Shown here one piece after another: positions 8,487-17,599 of a DNA stretch of 64,000 nt (position 1 is its first letter; each line of letters begins with the position of its first letter). The position numbers were made by a program, and so were the translations under genes. Location of the stretch: assembly GCF_000197735.1 (NCBI RefSeq), contig NC_014550.1, positions 930,001-994,000 on the forward strand. The letters run 5' to 3'. The stretch is from Glutamicibacter arilaitensis Re117. Its GTDB lineage: Bacteria > Actinomycetota > Actinomycetes > Actinomycetales > Micrococcaceae. The notes under the pieces are model-generated. The model saw only the letters and a program-made list of their open reading frames with translations. It made no database searches and was not told the DNA's origin.

Positions 8487-10268
8487 CTACTTGGCTTCTT
8501 CGATCGAAGCGATGACCGCGCCCGAGGACAGGGTCTCGCCCGGGGCAACTTCCAAGCCGCTGACCACGCCATCACGGTGCGCAGTAATCGGCTGCTCCAT
8601 CTTCATCGCTTCAAGCACGACAATCAGATCGCCCTGGGCCACGGCCTCGCCGTTCTCAACGGCAACCTTCACGATGGTGCCCTGCATCGGCGAACGCAGT
8701 TCTGCGCTGTTCGCGCCAGCGGAGCTGGCTGCCTTGCGGCCCGGCTTGCGCTTCTTCTTGCCTGCGGCCTTCTCGGCACCGTTGGAGGATACCGAGCCCA
8801 GCGACGAAGGAAGGGTGACTTCCAGGCGTTTGCCGCCCACCTCAACGGTCACGCTGGTGCGCTCGTCCTCGGCTGCGTCCTCGCCGTCCATTGGCATCGG
8901 GTGGGGCTCGATGGCGGTATCGAATTCGGTTTCGATCCAGCGGGTGTGGACCTTGAATGGCCCCTGGGCCGGAACGAACGATGGATCGCTCATCACTGCG
9001 CGGTGGAATGGCAGTACGGTAGCCATGCCCTCGATCTGGAATTCTTCCAGCGCACGGCGGGCACGAGCCGCAGCCACTTCACGGGTGCTGCCGGTGACGA
9101 TCAGCTTGGAGATCATCGAGTCGAAGTTCCCTGAAACGCTTTCGCCCTGCTCGATGCCCGAGTCAACGCGAACGCCGGGCCCCGATGGCAGGTTCATCTT
9201 GGAGATGGTGCCTGGGGTCGGCATGAAGTTGCGGCCGGCATCTTCGCCGTTGATGCGGAACTCGAAGGAGTGGCCGCGGATCTCCGGGTCGGTGTAGCCC
9301 AGTTCTTCGCCGCGGGCGATGCGGAACTGCTCGCGAACCAAGTCCAGGCCGGTGACTTCCTCGGAGACCGGGTGCTCAACCTGCAGGCGGGTATTGACCT
9401 CGAGGAAGGAAATGACGCCATCCTGGCCTACCAGGAATTCGCAGGTGCCCGCGCCGTTGTACTTCGCTTCGCGCAAGATGGCCTTGGAAGCTTCGTACAG
9501 CCGGGTGGTCTGCTCTTCGCTCAAGAACGGGGCCGGCGCTTCTTCAACCAGCTTCTGGTTGCGGCGCTGCAGCGAGCAGTCGCGGGTGGAGACGACAACC
9601 ACGTTGCCGTGGATATCGGCCAAGCACTGGGTCTCCACGTGGCGCGGTGCGTCCAGGAAGCGTTCGATGAAGCATTCGCCGCGGCCGAAAGCCGCGACAG
9701 CTTCACGCACTGCCGAGTCGTACATCTCGCCGATTTCTTCGCGGTTGCGGACCACCTTGATGCCGCGTCCGCCGCCACCGTAGGCAGCCTTGATGGCCAG
9801 TGGAAGTCCGTGCTCGTCGGCGAAGGCGTATACCTCGTCGGCCGAGGCCACCGGATCCTTGGTGCCGGGAACCAGCGGAGCGCCCACCTTTTCAGCAATG
9901 TGGCGGGCCTTGACCTTGTCGCCGAGCTGGTCGATGGACTCTGGCGAAGGGCCAATCCAGGTCAAGCCCGCGTCAATAACAGCCTGGGCGAATTCGGCGT
10001 TCTCCGAGAGGAAGCCGTAGCCCGGGTGGATCGCGTCGGCGCCGGAGCGTTCAGCTGCGTCCAGGATCTTCTCAATGCGAAGGTACGATTCAGCGGCGGT
10101 GGTCCCGCCCAGCGCGTAGGCTTCATCAGCCAGACGCACATGCAGGGCATCGCGATCCGAGTCGGCATAGACCGCAACGGACTCGATTCCTTCATCGCGT
10201 GCGGCACGGATAATACGCACTGCAATCTCGCCGCGGTTGGCGATAAGCACCTTCGTCAATGGATTCAT
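8487..10268 (-). CDS. accA3: Acyl-CoA carboxylase biotinylated subunit (biotin carboxylase + BCCP)
   Basis: An approximately 593-residue alpha subunit of acetyl/propionyl-CoA carboxylase. It carboxylates biotin with ATP and bicarbonate and hands the carboxyl to a beta subunit, making malonyl- or methylmalonyl-CoA. The biotin carboxylase domain starts at [14 protein letters not shown]; the ATP-grasp glycine loop is [10 protein letters not shown] and the [10 protein letters not shown] and [12 protein letters not shown] signatures are present. The C-terminal BCCP domain has the biotinylation site EAMKMEQ near residue 560. Two adjacent ATGs exist; 10268 has AAGG at 6 nt, 10271 at only 3 nt. The partner subunits accD and accE and the ligase birA are at 44.5-48.4 kb, and a palindrome shared with accD lies about 106 bp upstream of the start. 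Confidence 0.94.
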   Translation of the reverse strand: MNPLTKVLIANRGEIAVRIIRAARDEGIESVAVYADSDRDALHVRLADEAYALGGTTAAESYLRIEKILDAAERSGADAIHPGYGFLSENAEFAQAVIDAGLTWIGPSPESIDQLGDKVKARHIAEKVGAPLVPGTKDPVASADEVYAFADEHGLPLAIKAAYGGGGRGIKVVRNREEIGEMYDSAVREAVAAFGRGECFIERFLDAPRHVETQCLADIHGNVVVVSTRDCSLQRRNQKLVEEAPAPFLSEEQTTRLYEASKAILREAKYNGAGTCEFLVGQDGVISFLEVNTRLQVEHPVSEEVTGLDLVREQFRIARGEELGYTDPEIRGHSFEFRINGEDAGRNFMPTPGTISKMNLPSGPGVRVDSGIEQGESVSGNFDSMISKLIVTGSTREVAAARARRALEEFQIEGMATVLPFHRAVMSDPSFVPAQGPFKVHTRWIETEFDTAIEPHPMPMDGEDAAEDERTSVTVEVGGKRLEVTLPSSLGSVSSNGAEKAAGKKKRKPGRKAASSAGANSAELRSPMQGTIVKVAVENGEAVAQGDLIVVLEAMKMEQPITAHRDGVVSGLEVAPGETLSSGAVIASIEEAK

Positions 10269-10373
10269 CATGAACCTTGTCTTTTAAAAATAGGGTTTCT
10301 CAGCTACGAGCCTATCGTTTTTGTGGGAACTATATGTAGTTATCGCATAGAACGAGGGTGTTAGGGCGAATTT

Positions 10374-10392
10374 TTTGGAGGAATCCTACAAA
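10374..10392. promoter_or_regulatory. Candidate operator upstream of accA3 (shared with accD)
   Basis: TTTGGAGGAATCCTACAAA is a near-perfect palindrome (8 of 9 arm positions). It matches TTTGTAGGAACCTTACAAA upstream of accD (46481) at 16 of 19 positions. Both lie 90-110 bp ahead of their start codons. Confidence 0.6.
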
Positions 10393-10394
10393 GG

Positions 10395-10496
10395 AGCTTG
10401 ACGCTGGCTCTTCGCGGAACCTGCCCGGCGAGGCTTGCAGACCCTGTCGCCGGCGAGGCCGGGAAAGGGGGGTGCCCCTATGTAAAAAGTCAAGCT
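10395..10496. repeat. Inverted repeat and repeated motif at the 3' side of the IS110 transposase
   Basis: AGCTTGAC (10395-10402) and GTCAAGCT (10489-10496, overlapping the transposase stop) bracket a GC-rich noncoding stretch in which CCGGCGAGGC occurs twice about 28 nt apart. This is probably the right end of the IS110 element; IS110 elements lack long terminal repeats, so the exact boundary cannot be set. Confidence 0.45.
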
Positions 10497-11686
10497 ATTT
10501 TCAGCTCTGGCACGTCATAGAGTGACCCGTCACGGATCATGGCGAACAGGACTGTGAGCCGTCGGTGGGCCAGTGCGATGAGTGCTTGGTTATGGCGTTT
10601 GCCTTGAGCACGTTTCCGGTCGTAGTAGGCCCGGCTGGTCGGGTCGAACCTGATCGAGGCAAACGCCGAGAGGAAGAGCGCTCGCTTCAGCCGTTTGTTG
10701 CCTGAATGGCTGACGCGCTCGGACTTGATCGAGGTGCCAGACTGGCGCGTGTTTGGCGCAAGCCCAGCGTAAGAGGACAGTGATGCGGCACTGGCGAAGG
10801 TCTTGCCGGAGGTCTCGGCGATGATGATCGCGGCGGTCCTGACGGCGACCCCGGGCATGGATGTCAGGACCGGGTAAAGAGGGTGGGCCTCCACCATTGC
10901 CTCCAAATGCGTGGCCACGTCCACACGCTGAGCATGCAACGAGATCATCTGGCGGGCCAGATGCGGGAGGACCAGGCCGGCTGCGTCGGTGCCGACCACG
11001 ACCACTGTTTGCTCATCCAGTGCATCCATGATGGCTCCGGCCCAAGCAGTGTGACGGCGGGCTCCCTGCTTTTTCAGCTTCGCATCGATCCGCGCTTTGC
11101 CCGCGTGCTTCAGTTGCGCTGGGGTGGGCCAGGTGGCGAGGACCTCCAAAACAGCATCATGCTCCAGCCAAGGTCCGATCACTCGTTCCAGGGGTGGGTG
11201 GATCTGGGTGAATAGCCCGCGGATCCGGTTGCTGGTCTGAGTGATCTGACGGGCCAGGTCCAGGTCGAAACCGGTGAGCATGCCTAAGGTGGCTTCGTCC
11301 TCGTCAGAGACCTGGATGCTACGCAAGGTATGCGGCATGGTACGGGCCGCATCCGCGATGATAAAGGCATCTTTTTCGTCTGTTTTCGCCGTCCCAGGAT
11401 ACATATCTGCGATGCGCCGCATCGAGAGCCCAGGCAGGTATGCCACCGGAATGCCGAGGTGCTGAGCGACCGCAACGGCCAGGGCGCCGATGGTGGCTGG
11501 CTGATCCACGACCACCAAGACATGTCCTAGAGCTAAAAGCTTCTGATACACGGCGGTGAGTTTGGCTTCGTCGTTGGGTAGGGTTTTGTTCCAGATTTTG
11601 GTGCCGTCTTGGGTGACAGCGCAGGCCCAGTGGTCGGTTTTCCCGACGTCCAGGCCGAGGAAAATCTCGATGTCTGTGGTGATCAT
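10490..11686 (-). CDS. IS110-family transposase (DEDD)
   Basis: A 398-residue transposase. The N-terminal RuvC-like DEDD domain begins FLGLDVGKTDHWACAV and includes TDEKDAFIIADAART; the C-terminal Tnp_20 domain contains SMPGVAVRTAAIIIAETSG, YAGLAPNTRQSG and SGNKRLKRALFLSAF with the conserved serine region. Full length and possibly active. IS110 enzymes work with a structured noncoding RNA from the element that pairs with donor and target DNA, and about 200 nt of structured noncoding DNA lies on the 5' side of this gene. It inserted between the accA3 promoter region and a decayed lipoprotein gene. Confidence 0.92.
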   Translation of the reverse strand: MITTDIEIFLGLDVGKTDHWACAVTQDGTKIWNKTLPNDEAKLTAVYQKLLALGHVLVVVDQPATIGALAVAVAQHLGIPVAYLPGLSMRRIADMYPGTAKTDEKDAFIIADAARTMPHTLRSIQVSDEDEATLGMLTGFDLDLARQITQTSNRIRGLFTQIHPPLERVIGPWLEHDAVLEVLATWPTPAQLKHAGKARIDAKLKKQGARRHTAWAGAIMDALDEQTVVVVGTDAAGLVLPHLARQMISLHAQRVDVATHLEAMVEAHPLYPVLTSMPGVAVRTAAIIIAETSGKTFASAASLSSYAGLAPNTRQSGTSIKSERVSHSGNKRLKRALFLSAFASIRFDPTSRAYYDRKRAQGKRHNQALIALAHRRLTVLFAMIRDGSLYDVPELKIA

Positions 11687-12038
11687 GACTAGTGCTCCTT
11701 TGAACTAGTTTTTGTTCAAGGTCGACCAACCGTCGGTAGCAAAGTCTTACATCCACGTTATGACAGGCGTCCATTTTGGCGCCGCGCCCCTAATTAGCAA
11801 TCACCTCGCTGCCATCCCAATCTCGGTGGCAACACCCCCGGACTATTGGATAAGCAGGGGCAAGACACCATGCCGAGATTGGTCGGCCGACAGCTCCTAT
11901 ATTCCTCGGAGTTAAGGAGCTGTCAACAACATAACGGGGCGGCTCTCGGCTGGTGCGCTGGCAACGCTGGCCTCTGCCCTAGTCTTCGCGCATCCGGCGA
12001 ACTAGGCTATCGACAAGATGGAAAACAAGGAGGCTGCC
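11687..12038. other. Noncoding region with strong hairpins, 5' of the IS110 transposase
   Basis: No gene is supportable in these 352 bases. CCAATCTCGG (11817-11826) pairs with CCGAGATTGG (11873-11882), with an inner CCCC/GGGG pairing, and GACAGCTCC (11889-11897) pairs with GGAGCTGTC (11916-11924). In the IS110 group the guide (bridge) RNA is transcribed from the noncoding end upstream of the transposase, so part of 11687-11925 is a candidate for that RNA or for the palindromic target. Element ends are not resolved. Confidence 0.4.
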
Positions 12039-12460
12039 GTGGGAAATCGAGGCAAAGCGCTCTGTGCGCTGCTGGCTGCTGGAATGCTCGCCTTGGCCGG
12101 TTGTTCCAGCGCAACCGGCATCCCGGCGCTTGACCGCGAACCGGCTGGAACCGACCAGTGGCCGGGGGATAGGAGCCAGTTGGAGAATCTTGGCATGCAA
12201 TCCGTGTGTTTTCTGGTCATGCACGGCAACGCCGACTACTACGCCGCCGCATCGGCAGATGAGCAAAAGGCTTGCCTGTTCAAATTCGCCCAGGGAGAGG
12301 TCTCCGCAGCTGGCGGATGCGGCGGGGCCGGGGACGCGGATGCCATCGTCGAGGTGAGGGCCCTGTTACGAGGATGATGCTGGTCCGGGCCGGAAGCGAC
12401 TTCTCGGACTTGGAAGAGGCGGGCTGGACCAGGATCCACGAGAACATTCTGGTGTTCTAG
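12039..12460 (+). pseudogene. Small secreted lipoprotein gene with a frameshift
   Basis: AAGGAGG sits 5 nt before the GTG at 12039. The product starts with a lipoprotein signal (LLAAGMLALAGCSS, lipobox LAGC) and a GIPALDREPA segment, then reads to VEV at 12356. The frame then runs into a TGA at 12375-12377, but the neighbouring frame continues with a plausible C-terminus (MMLVRAGSDFSDLEEAGWT ... RIHENILVF) to a TAG at 12458-12460. Adding one base after the AG at 12357-12358 restores a continuous protein (EVSGPVTRMML...) of about 140 residues. It is most simply a 1-nt deletion, or a sequence error. Function unknown; the intact form would be an envelope lipoprotein. Confidence 0.7.
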
Positions 12461-12650
12461 CTGGTCGGCAGCCCGGATCGCGCTATGGAATGGTGTCCTG
12501 CCCGAGATTGGCGCCCGCCGGCCAACCAAGTGCCGCGCCAAACCCCTTCCCTCGCTGGATTCATCAACCCAAGCGTGGCCAAGCCGACCCGGCCTTCCTC
12601 CGTCGGCCGCCACGGCATGGTTCCGGTCTGGAAGGAATCAGCCCGGGCCG

Positions 12651-13169
12651 CTACGCCTGCCGTTCGCGGTGCCGCCTGACGGCCGCGCGATTGGCGCAAC
12701 GCACCGAGCAGAAACGCTGACGCCCGTTGCGTGTCACGTCCACGACCACATGTCCGCACGGCGCTGCCTCGCAGCGCCGCAGCCGGTGCATGCCCCTGGT
12801 TGTCAAGTGCAATGCCGTGCCGACGCAGATCACCGAGCGCAGAACCTGCGGCATGCTCTGGCCGTCATCGCGGTAGTGCAGGTGCCATCCCTCTCCGTCG
12901 TGGTCCACGAGCCGCGGATAGGCTGAGGCGCGGGCCATTTGCAGGTTGAGCAGCATGGCGCGTTCAGGCTCCGAAGGAGCATCGACGATGTCCAGCCAGT
13001 CGTCCACCACGCAGCGGGTCTGCGCGTAGTCCGAGGCAAGCCGAGGAAAGGGCATGGTCATGCCGACATCCCGGGTGCGCTGTTCGATGCCGTCGCGGTT
13101 CGAAGGCCAGTCGTTTGCCAGCGACGCGGCGAGCCGCACCGCATATTCACCGTAAGGGTTGAGTTGCAT
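12651..13169 (-). CDS. CGNR zinc-finger protein (ABATE-type)
   Basis: A 172-residue protein. The C-terminal 45 residues carry a treble-clef-like zinc finger, RCEAAPCGHVVVDVTRNGR then RFCSVRCANRAAVRRHRE, with the C-x(5)-C...C-x(3)-C spacing of the CGNR family and a basic tail. The N-terminal part matches the all-alpha ABATE domain usually found before it. Such proteins are thought to be transcription factors. Its start is only 25 nt from the divergent small gene at 13195, so they share a promoter region. About 190 bases between its stop and the broken lipoprotein gene show no supportable gene. Confidence 0.82.
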   Translation of the reverse strand: MQLNPYGEYAVRLAASLANDWPSNRDGIEQRTRDVGMTMPFPRLASDYAQTRCVVDDWLDIVDAPSEPERAMLLNLQMARASAYPRLVDHDGEGWHLHYRDDGQSMPQVLRSVICVGTALHLTTRGMHRLRRCEAAPCGHVVVDVTRNGRQRFCSVRCANRAAVRRHRERQA

Positions 13170-13194
13170 AAGAGCATTACATCATGCTTGAGCC

Positions 13195-13398
13195 ATGACC
13201 ACGACACAGCATAGCCAAGCCACTGAATCCCGAGAAGCAACCGATGCGCACGAGCACTGCTGGGAAGTTGAATCAAGCCATCAAACTTCCACTGGACTTG
13301 TCGAATACTTCTATTGCCGCCGCTGCCGGCGACATGTCATGCGCCAGCGCGGGTTCGGAGACGAGCAGATGCTCCTGAGCAAGGAGCTGCAAGCATAG
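13195..13398 (+). CDS. Small zinc-ribbon-like protein of unknown function
   Basis: A 67-residue protein with HCWEVESSHQTSTGLVEYFY followed by CRRCRRHVM. The Cys/His content suggests a one-zinc ribbon, and the SSHxTSxGxVxYxxC pattern resembles small actinobacterial proteins of unknown role. It is divergent from the CGNR gene with a 25-nt gap and followed by a good terminator, which supports a real gene. The upstream TTGAG is a poor ribosome site, so translation may be leaderless. Confidence 0.62.
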   Translation: MTTTQHSQATESREATDAHEHCWEVESSHQTSTGLVEYFYCRRCRRHVMRQRGFGDEQMLLSKELQA

Positions 13399-13402
13399 AA
13401 AA

Positions 13403-13433
13403 GGTGCCTCCCGCAATGCAAGCGGAAGGCACC
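13403..13433. terminator. Terminator between convergent small gene and maf
   Basis: GGTGCCTCCCGC pairs with GCGGAAGGCACC (one C/A mismatch) around a 7-nt loop, followed by ATTTCG on the plus strand and by CTTTTC on the minus strand. It can serve both the small gene (+) and maf (-). Confidence 0.8.
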
Positions 13434-13453
13434 ATTTCGTGCCTGGAACCAGT

Positions 13454-14095
13454 CTATTTCCAGAGGTCCACGATGCTGATGCCGCTTTGCGCGAGCAGGC
13501 TTCGCAGGACAAAGACGTCGAGACCGACCACGTTCTGGAAGTTGCCTTCAATGGACTCGATGAAGGCGGCAGCCAGCCCGTCAATGGTGAATGCCCCGGC
13601 ACAGGGCAAAGGCTCCCCGCTGGCGACGTAGGCCTCGATCTCGGCATCGCTCACGGTGGAGAAATGCACCACGGTGGAGGAAACCTGGCCGCGGGCCTGG
13701 TTCGGGTGAGCTGGATCAATGAGCCAATGGCCCGAATGCAGCACTCCGGTGGATCCGCTCAGCTGCTTCCAGCGTTCGCGGGCGACCTCTTCGGTGTGCG
13801 GCTTGCCGTAGGCCACACCCCCCAGCTCGAAGACTGAATCGCAGCCCAGCACCACGGTTCCTGCCGCATGGCCGCCTGTTGCGACGTCCTCCGCCTTGGC
13901 CCGGGCCAGCAGCAGCGCGGTCTGCGCCGGGCTCTGCTCGCCGTCTGCGGCCACGGCTGCTGCGAGCACTGCATCCTCATCCACGTTCGAAACCTGGGTG
14001 GCGAACTTCAGCCCAGCATCGGTGAGCACCTTTTTGCGCCCCCATGATGCCGAAGCCAGCAGCAGGCTGGGTTCGGTCTTCAGCTGTTCACTCAT
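13454..14095 (-). CDS. maf: Maf-family nucleoside triphosphate pyrophosphatase
   Basis: A 213-residue housecleaning enzyme that hydrolyses (d)NTPs, often modified pyrimidines, to NMP and PPi. LLLASASWGRKKVL is the N-terminal SxSxRR-type substrate loop; VVLGCDSVFELGG and KPHTEEVARERWKQLSG supply the catalytic Asp and Lys segments. The C-terminal DGLAAAFIESIEGNFQNVVGL is conserved in Maf. The ATG overlaps the stop of the upstream MMPL gene (ATGA), so the two are translationally coupled. In most actinobacteria maf neighbours the acyl-CoA carboxylase locus; here it is tied to an exporter operon. Confidence 0.93.
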   Translation of the reverse strand: MSEQLKTEPSLLLASASWGRKKVLTDAGLKFATQVSNVDEDAVLAAAVAADGEQSPAQTALLLARAKAEDVATGGHAAGTVVLGCDSVFELGGVAYGKPHTEEVARERWKQLSGSTGVLHSGHWLIDPAHPNQARGQVSSTVVHFSTVSDAEIEAYVASGEPLPCAGAFTIDGLAAAFIESIEGNFQNVVGLDVFVLRSLLAQSGISIVDLWK

Positions 14096-17000
14096 ACGGC
14101 GGCGTTCTCCTTGGTCTGGTTCGGCTCGAAGCCAGCATCCGAATCATCATGTCCGGATTCGAGCATTTCGTTCAGCTTCGATCCTTCCACATCAACGTCC
14201 GGCAGGATCTTATCCAGCCACTTGGGCAGGTACCAGGCCTTGTCGCCCAGCAGGTGCATGACCGCAGGGATGAAGGTCATGCGGATGATGAACGCATCGA
14301 AGAGCACGCCAAATGCCAAGGCGAAGCCCAGCGGGCGGATCATCGCCAGATGCGAGAACACGAAGCCTGCGAAGACCGAGATCATGATCAGCGCAGCGGC
14401 CGTAACCACCGGAGCGGCCATTGAGAAGCCGGAACGGACCGCTTCCTTGGCCGGCTCGCCGTGGGCAAAGCGCTCGCGCATCGCAGAAACCAGGAACACC
14501 TGGTAGTCCATGGCCAGGCCGAACAGGATGCCGGTCAGCAGGATCGGCAGGAAGCTCAGCAGCGGACCTGGAACATTGACATCGAAGACGCTGGAGAACC
14601 AGCCGAACTGGTAGACCATGACACTGGCACCGAATGCAGCCGCGAGCGAGAGCAGGAAGCCACCGGTGGCCAGCAGCGGAACGACCACCGAACGGAAGAC
14701 CAGCAGCAACAAGATCAGCGACAAGCCAACCACAATGCTCAGGTATGGCACCAATGCGGCGGTGACCTTCTCCGACACGTCAATCTGCGCGGCAACCTGG
14801 CCGGTCACGGCGATATCGGCACCCGTAGCCTCGGAGAACTTCGCGTAGTCAGCACGCAGCTGGTGCACCAGCGCTTCGGTGGCTTCCGAGGACGGACCGT
14901 CGGTAGGGATCACCTGGATGGCGGCCAAGGTGCGGTCCTCGGTCATGGTGACCGGAATCGCCGCTACCACGCCGCTGTACTCGCGCAGCTTGTCGGCAAC
15001 GTCCAGGCTCATTTCATCGGCCTGGCGCTCGCTGAGCCCAGCAGGCAGATCAGCAAGGACAAGCAACGGACCGTTGTAGCCGGAGCCGAATTTATCGCTG
15101 GTCTGCTCGTAGGCCTGGAAGGCCTGCGAATCAGCAGGTTCTGCACTGCCATCGGGCAGGGCAGTGCGCATCTGGGTTGCCGGCAAGGCGATGGCGCCCA
15201 GCACCACGACAACCAGCAAGGTTACCGGCACGGCAATCTTGGTGACCATGCGAACCCAGCGGATGGAGAAAGATTCCTTGATCTTAGGATTCGCTGCTTG
15301 CGCAGCAGCCTTCTTGCGGGCTCGCTTGGACACCAATTTGTTTCCGGCCAAGGACAGCAGCGCCGGAAGCAAGGTGATATTCAGGATGACCGAGCAGAAT
15401 ACGGTGAATGCCGCAGACAGGCCCAGGATGGTCAGGAACGGAAGGCCTGGAACAGCCAGGGCCGCCAGGGCGATGATCACGGTCAGTCCGGCGAAGACCA
15501 CTGCGTTTCCACTGGTGCCCACTGCGCGTGCAATGGATTCGCCAACCTCCATGCCACCGAGCAATTGCGAGCGGTGTCGGTGGATGATGAACAACGCGTA
15601 GTCGATGCCCACCGCAAGGCCCAGCATGAGGGCCAGCGCTGGGGTAATCGAGGCCATGTCAATCAGTGATGAGAAGGCCATGGTCGTACCGACGCCGGCG
15701 CCCACGCCCAGGATTGCCAGCAACAGCGGAAGACCCGCAGCGACCAGTGTGCCCAGCATGGCGATCAGGACAATGGCAGCGATAATCACGCCAATGATTT
15801 CCGACGCGCCGAAGACCTGGGACATGTCCTGCATGATCTCCTTGGAGAACAACACCTCCACGCCGTTAGCTTGTGGACCGGCGGCGATGGCCTTGATCTG
15901 CTCGCGGTCATCAGGGGTCAGGGCATCGGTCTGGACCTTGAAGGTCACCTGGGAGACGGCGGTGCTTCCGTCTTCAGAAACGAAGCGCATATCGGAGCTT
16001 GCTCCGACCTGGCGGGACGCGAATTCCAGTTCAGCACGGCCGGATTCCAGATCCTTCAGGCCCTGTGCAACGTCTTTCTCGCCCTGCTCGAGTTCTGCGG
16101 TCTTTTCCTTGATGGTCTTTTCGCCGGCGTCCAGCTGCTTCTTTGCCTCTACCAGCTGTTCCTTGCCTGCAAGGAACTGCGCTTTCTTGGCATCGAATTC
16201 ACGCTGTCCAGCTTCCAGCTTGGTCTTGCCGGCATCAAGTTCGGCTTGGCCCTGGTTCAGCTTCTCCTTGTTGCTGGCGATTTCAGTCTTCGCGGCATCC
16301 AGCTGCGCCTTGGCATCGGCCAGCTGTGCTTTGGAATCAGTGAGCTTGCTGCGGTTGGCTTCCAGCTCTTCGCGTCCCGCCTGGGCTTGGGCCTGGCCCG
16401 CGTCGAGTTCCTTGCGGGCGGCGTCGAGTGAACTCAGTCCGGCCTCGGCCTTGGCGATCTGCTTAAGAGCTGCGGTTGCCTGCTGCTTGCCAGCAGTTGC
16501 CTGTTCGATCCCGCTTTCCGCGGCGGCCTTGCCAGCTTCGGCCTCGGCTAGACCGGACTGCAAGTCGTTCAGTGCCTTGGTGTACTTCGCGATCTCTTCT
16601 TGATTTCCGGCTTCTTCCGCGGCAGCAAGCTGCTGCTTCACGCCAGCAATCTGGGTAGTGAGAGTTTCAATGGCGGTGTTGGCTTCTTCAAGGCCAGCCT
16701 GTGCTGTTGCCAGAGCGTCATCGGCCGCTTTCACACCCGCGGTCGCTTCCTGCTTGCTTTCCGCCAAGGTTGCGGTGAATTCTTCACGAGAAGAATCGCC
16801 TAAGAGCTGGTCCAGGCCAGCCTGGTACTCTTTTTCGCCTTCAGCCAGCTTGGCATCGGCCGCATCGAGCTTCTGCTCGCCAGCTTCAAACTGCTTTTGG
16901 CCAGCTTCGTACTGCGCCTTGCCGGCGTTGTACTGGGCTAGGCCGTCTTTGTATTTCGCTTCTCCGGCTTCCAGCTGCGCACGACCCGAGGCCAGCTCGC

Positions 17001-17595
17001 GCTGGCCGGCTTCCAGCTGTGCCCGGCTGTCTGCCAACTGCTTTTCGGCGGCGGCGATCTGCGGCTCTGCGGACTGGATTTCCTTCTGTCCGTCGAAGTA
17101 CTCTGCCCAGCCCTTGGTCAGTTCTTCGCGACCGTCCTTGAGCTGCTCCTTGCCGTCGGCAATCTGCTTTTGAGCATCATCGATCTTGGCCTGTCCATCG
17201 ACAAGCTCCTGCTGCGCCTTGTCCAGTTCAGGCTGTGCCTTATCCAGCTGTTCCTGCAGCTCGAAAGGGCTCATGGCTTCGACAACCTGGGAGTGCAAAG
17301 CCAGCTGGTCCAAGGACTCGGCAATGGCATTCTGCTGGGTTTCGTTCAGCGGTCGGTCCGAGCTTTCGCGGAACACGATGGAGCCTGACCCACCGGAAAG
17401 ATCCGGAAGCTCTTCTTTCATCCGATCCAAGGTGCGCTGGGTTTCGGTGCCCGGAAGGGTGAAGGTATTGGAGAGCTGGCCCATGAACAAGCTGGCGCAT
17501 AGGCCGATGAAGATGAACGCTGCCAGCCACATCGAAATAACACGGTAGCGGTGCAGATGTGCCCATCGCGCGAGGCGGTAGAGGAGGGAAGCCAT
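14092..17595 (-). CDS. MMPL/RND-family transporter with a very long extracytoplasmic coiled coil
   Basis: A 1167-residue membrane protein. One transmembrane helix (residues 17-40) precedes an Ala/Gln/Glu/Lys-rich region of roughly 400 residues (about 110-520) built from short repeats of the type (Q/E)LxAGxxxLxxA, predicted as long coiled coil outside the cell. Two bundles of five to six helices follow (about 590-790 and 935-1110), with the MMPL signature LGLAVGIDYALFIIHRHR near residue 650 and its counterpart GLAMDYQVFLVSAMRERF near the end; the Asp and Tyr of the proton path are present in both. Similar coiled-coil inserts occur in YhgE/Pip-like exporters. The gene starts 4 nt after the TetR stop, so the regulator probably controls it. 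The substrate (lipid, peptide or drug) is unknown. Confidence 0.9.
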   Translation of the reverse strand: MASLLYRLARWAHLHRYRVISMWLAAFIFIGLCASLFMGQLSNTFTLPGTETQRTLDRMKEELPDLSGGSGSIVFRESSDRPLNETQQNAIAESLDQLALHSQVVEAMSPFELQEQLDKAQPELDKAQQELVDGQAKIDDAQKQIADGKEQLKDGREELTKGWAEYFDGQKEIQSAEPQIAAAEKQLADSRAQLEAGQRELASGRAQLEAGEAKYKDGLAQYNAGKAQYEAGQKQFEAGEQKLDAADAKLAEGEKEYQAGLDQLLGDSSREEFTATLAESKQEATAGVKAADDALATAQAGLEEANTAIETLTTQIAGVKQQLAAAEEAGNQEEIAKYTKALNDLQSGLAEAEAGKAAAESGIEQATAGKQQATAALKQIAKAEAGLSSLDAARKELDAGQAQAQAGREELEANRSKLTDSKAQLADAKAQLDAAKTEIASNKEKLNQGQAELDAGKTKLEAGQREFDAKKAQFLAGKEQLVEAKKQLDAGEKTIKEKTAELEQGEKDVAQGLKDLESGRAELEFASRQVGASSDMRFVSEDGSTAVSQVTFKVQTDALTPDDREQIKAIAAGPQANGVEVLFSKEIMQDMSQVFGASEIIGVIIAAIVLIAMLGTLVAAGLPLLLAILGVGAGVGTTMAFSSLIDMASITPALALMLGLAVGIDYALFIIHRHRSQLLGGMEVGESIARAVGTSGNAVVFAGLTVIIALAALAVPGLPFLTILGLSAAFTVFCSVILNITLLPALLSLAGNKLVSKRARKKAAAQAANPKIKESFSIRWVRMVTKIAVPVTLLVVVVLGAIALPATQMRTALPDGSAEPADSQAFQAYEQTSDKFGSGYNGPLLVLADLPAGLSERQADEMSLDVADKLREYSGVVAAIPVTMTEDRTLAAIQVIPTDGPSSEATEALVHQLRADYAKFSEATGADIAVTGQVAAQIDVSEKVTAALVPYLSIVVGLSLILLLLVFRSVVVPLLATGGFLLSLAAAFGASVMVYQFGWFSSVFDVNVPGPLLSFLPILLTGILFGLAMDYQVFLVSAMRERFAHGEPAKEAVRSGFSMAAPVVTAAALIMISVFAGFVFSHLAMIRPLGFALAFGVLFDAFIIRMTFIPAVMHLLGDKAWYLPKWLDKILPDVDVEGSKLNEMLESGHDDSDAGFEPNQTKENAAV

Positions 17596-17599
17596 GAGC

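Noticed and set aside
9270..10364. 364-codon open frame antisense to accA3
   Set aside because: Shadow of the biotin carboxylase gene, and it crosses the accA3 promoter region.
14461..15669. 402-codon open frame antisense to the MMPL gene
   Set aside because: His/Gln/Arg-rich composition typical of antisense translation; no start signal.
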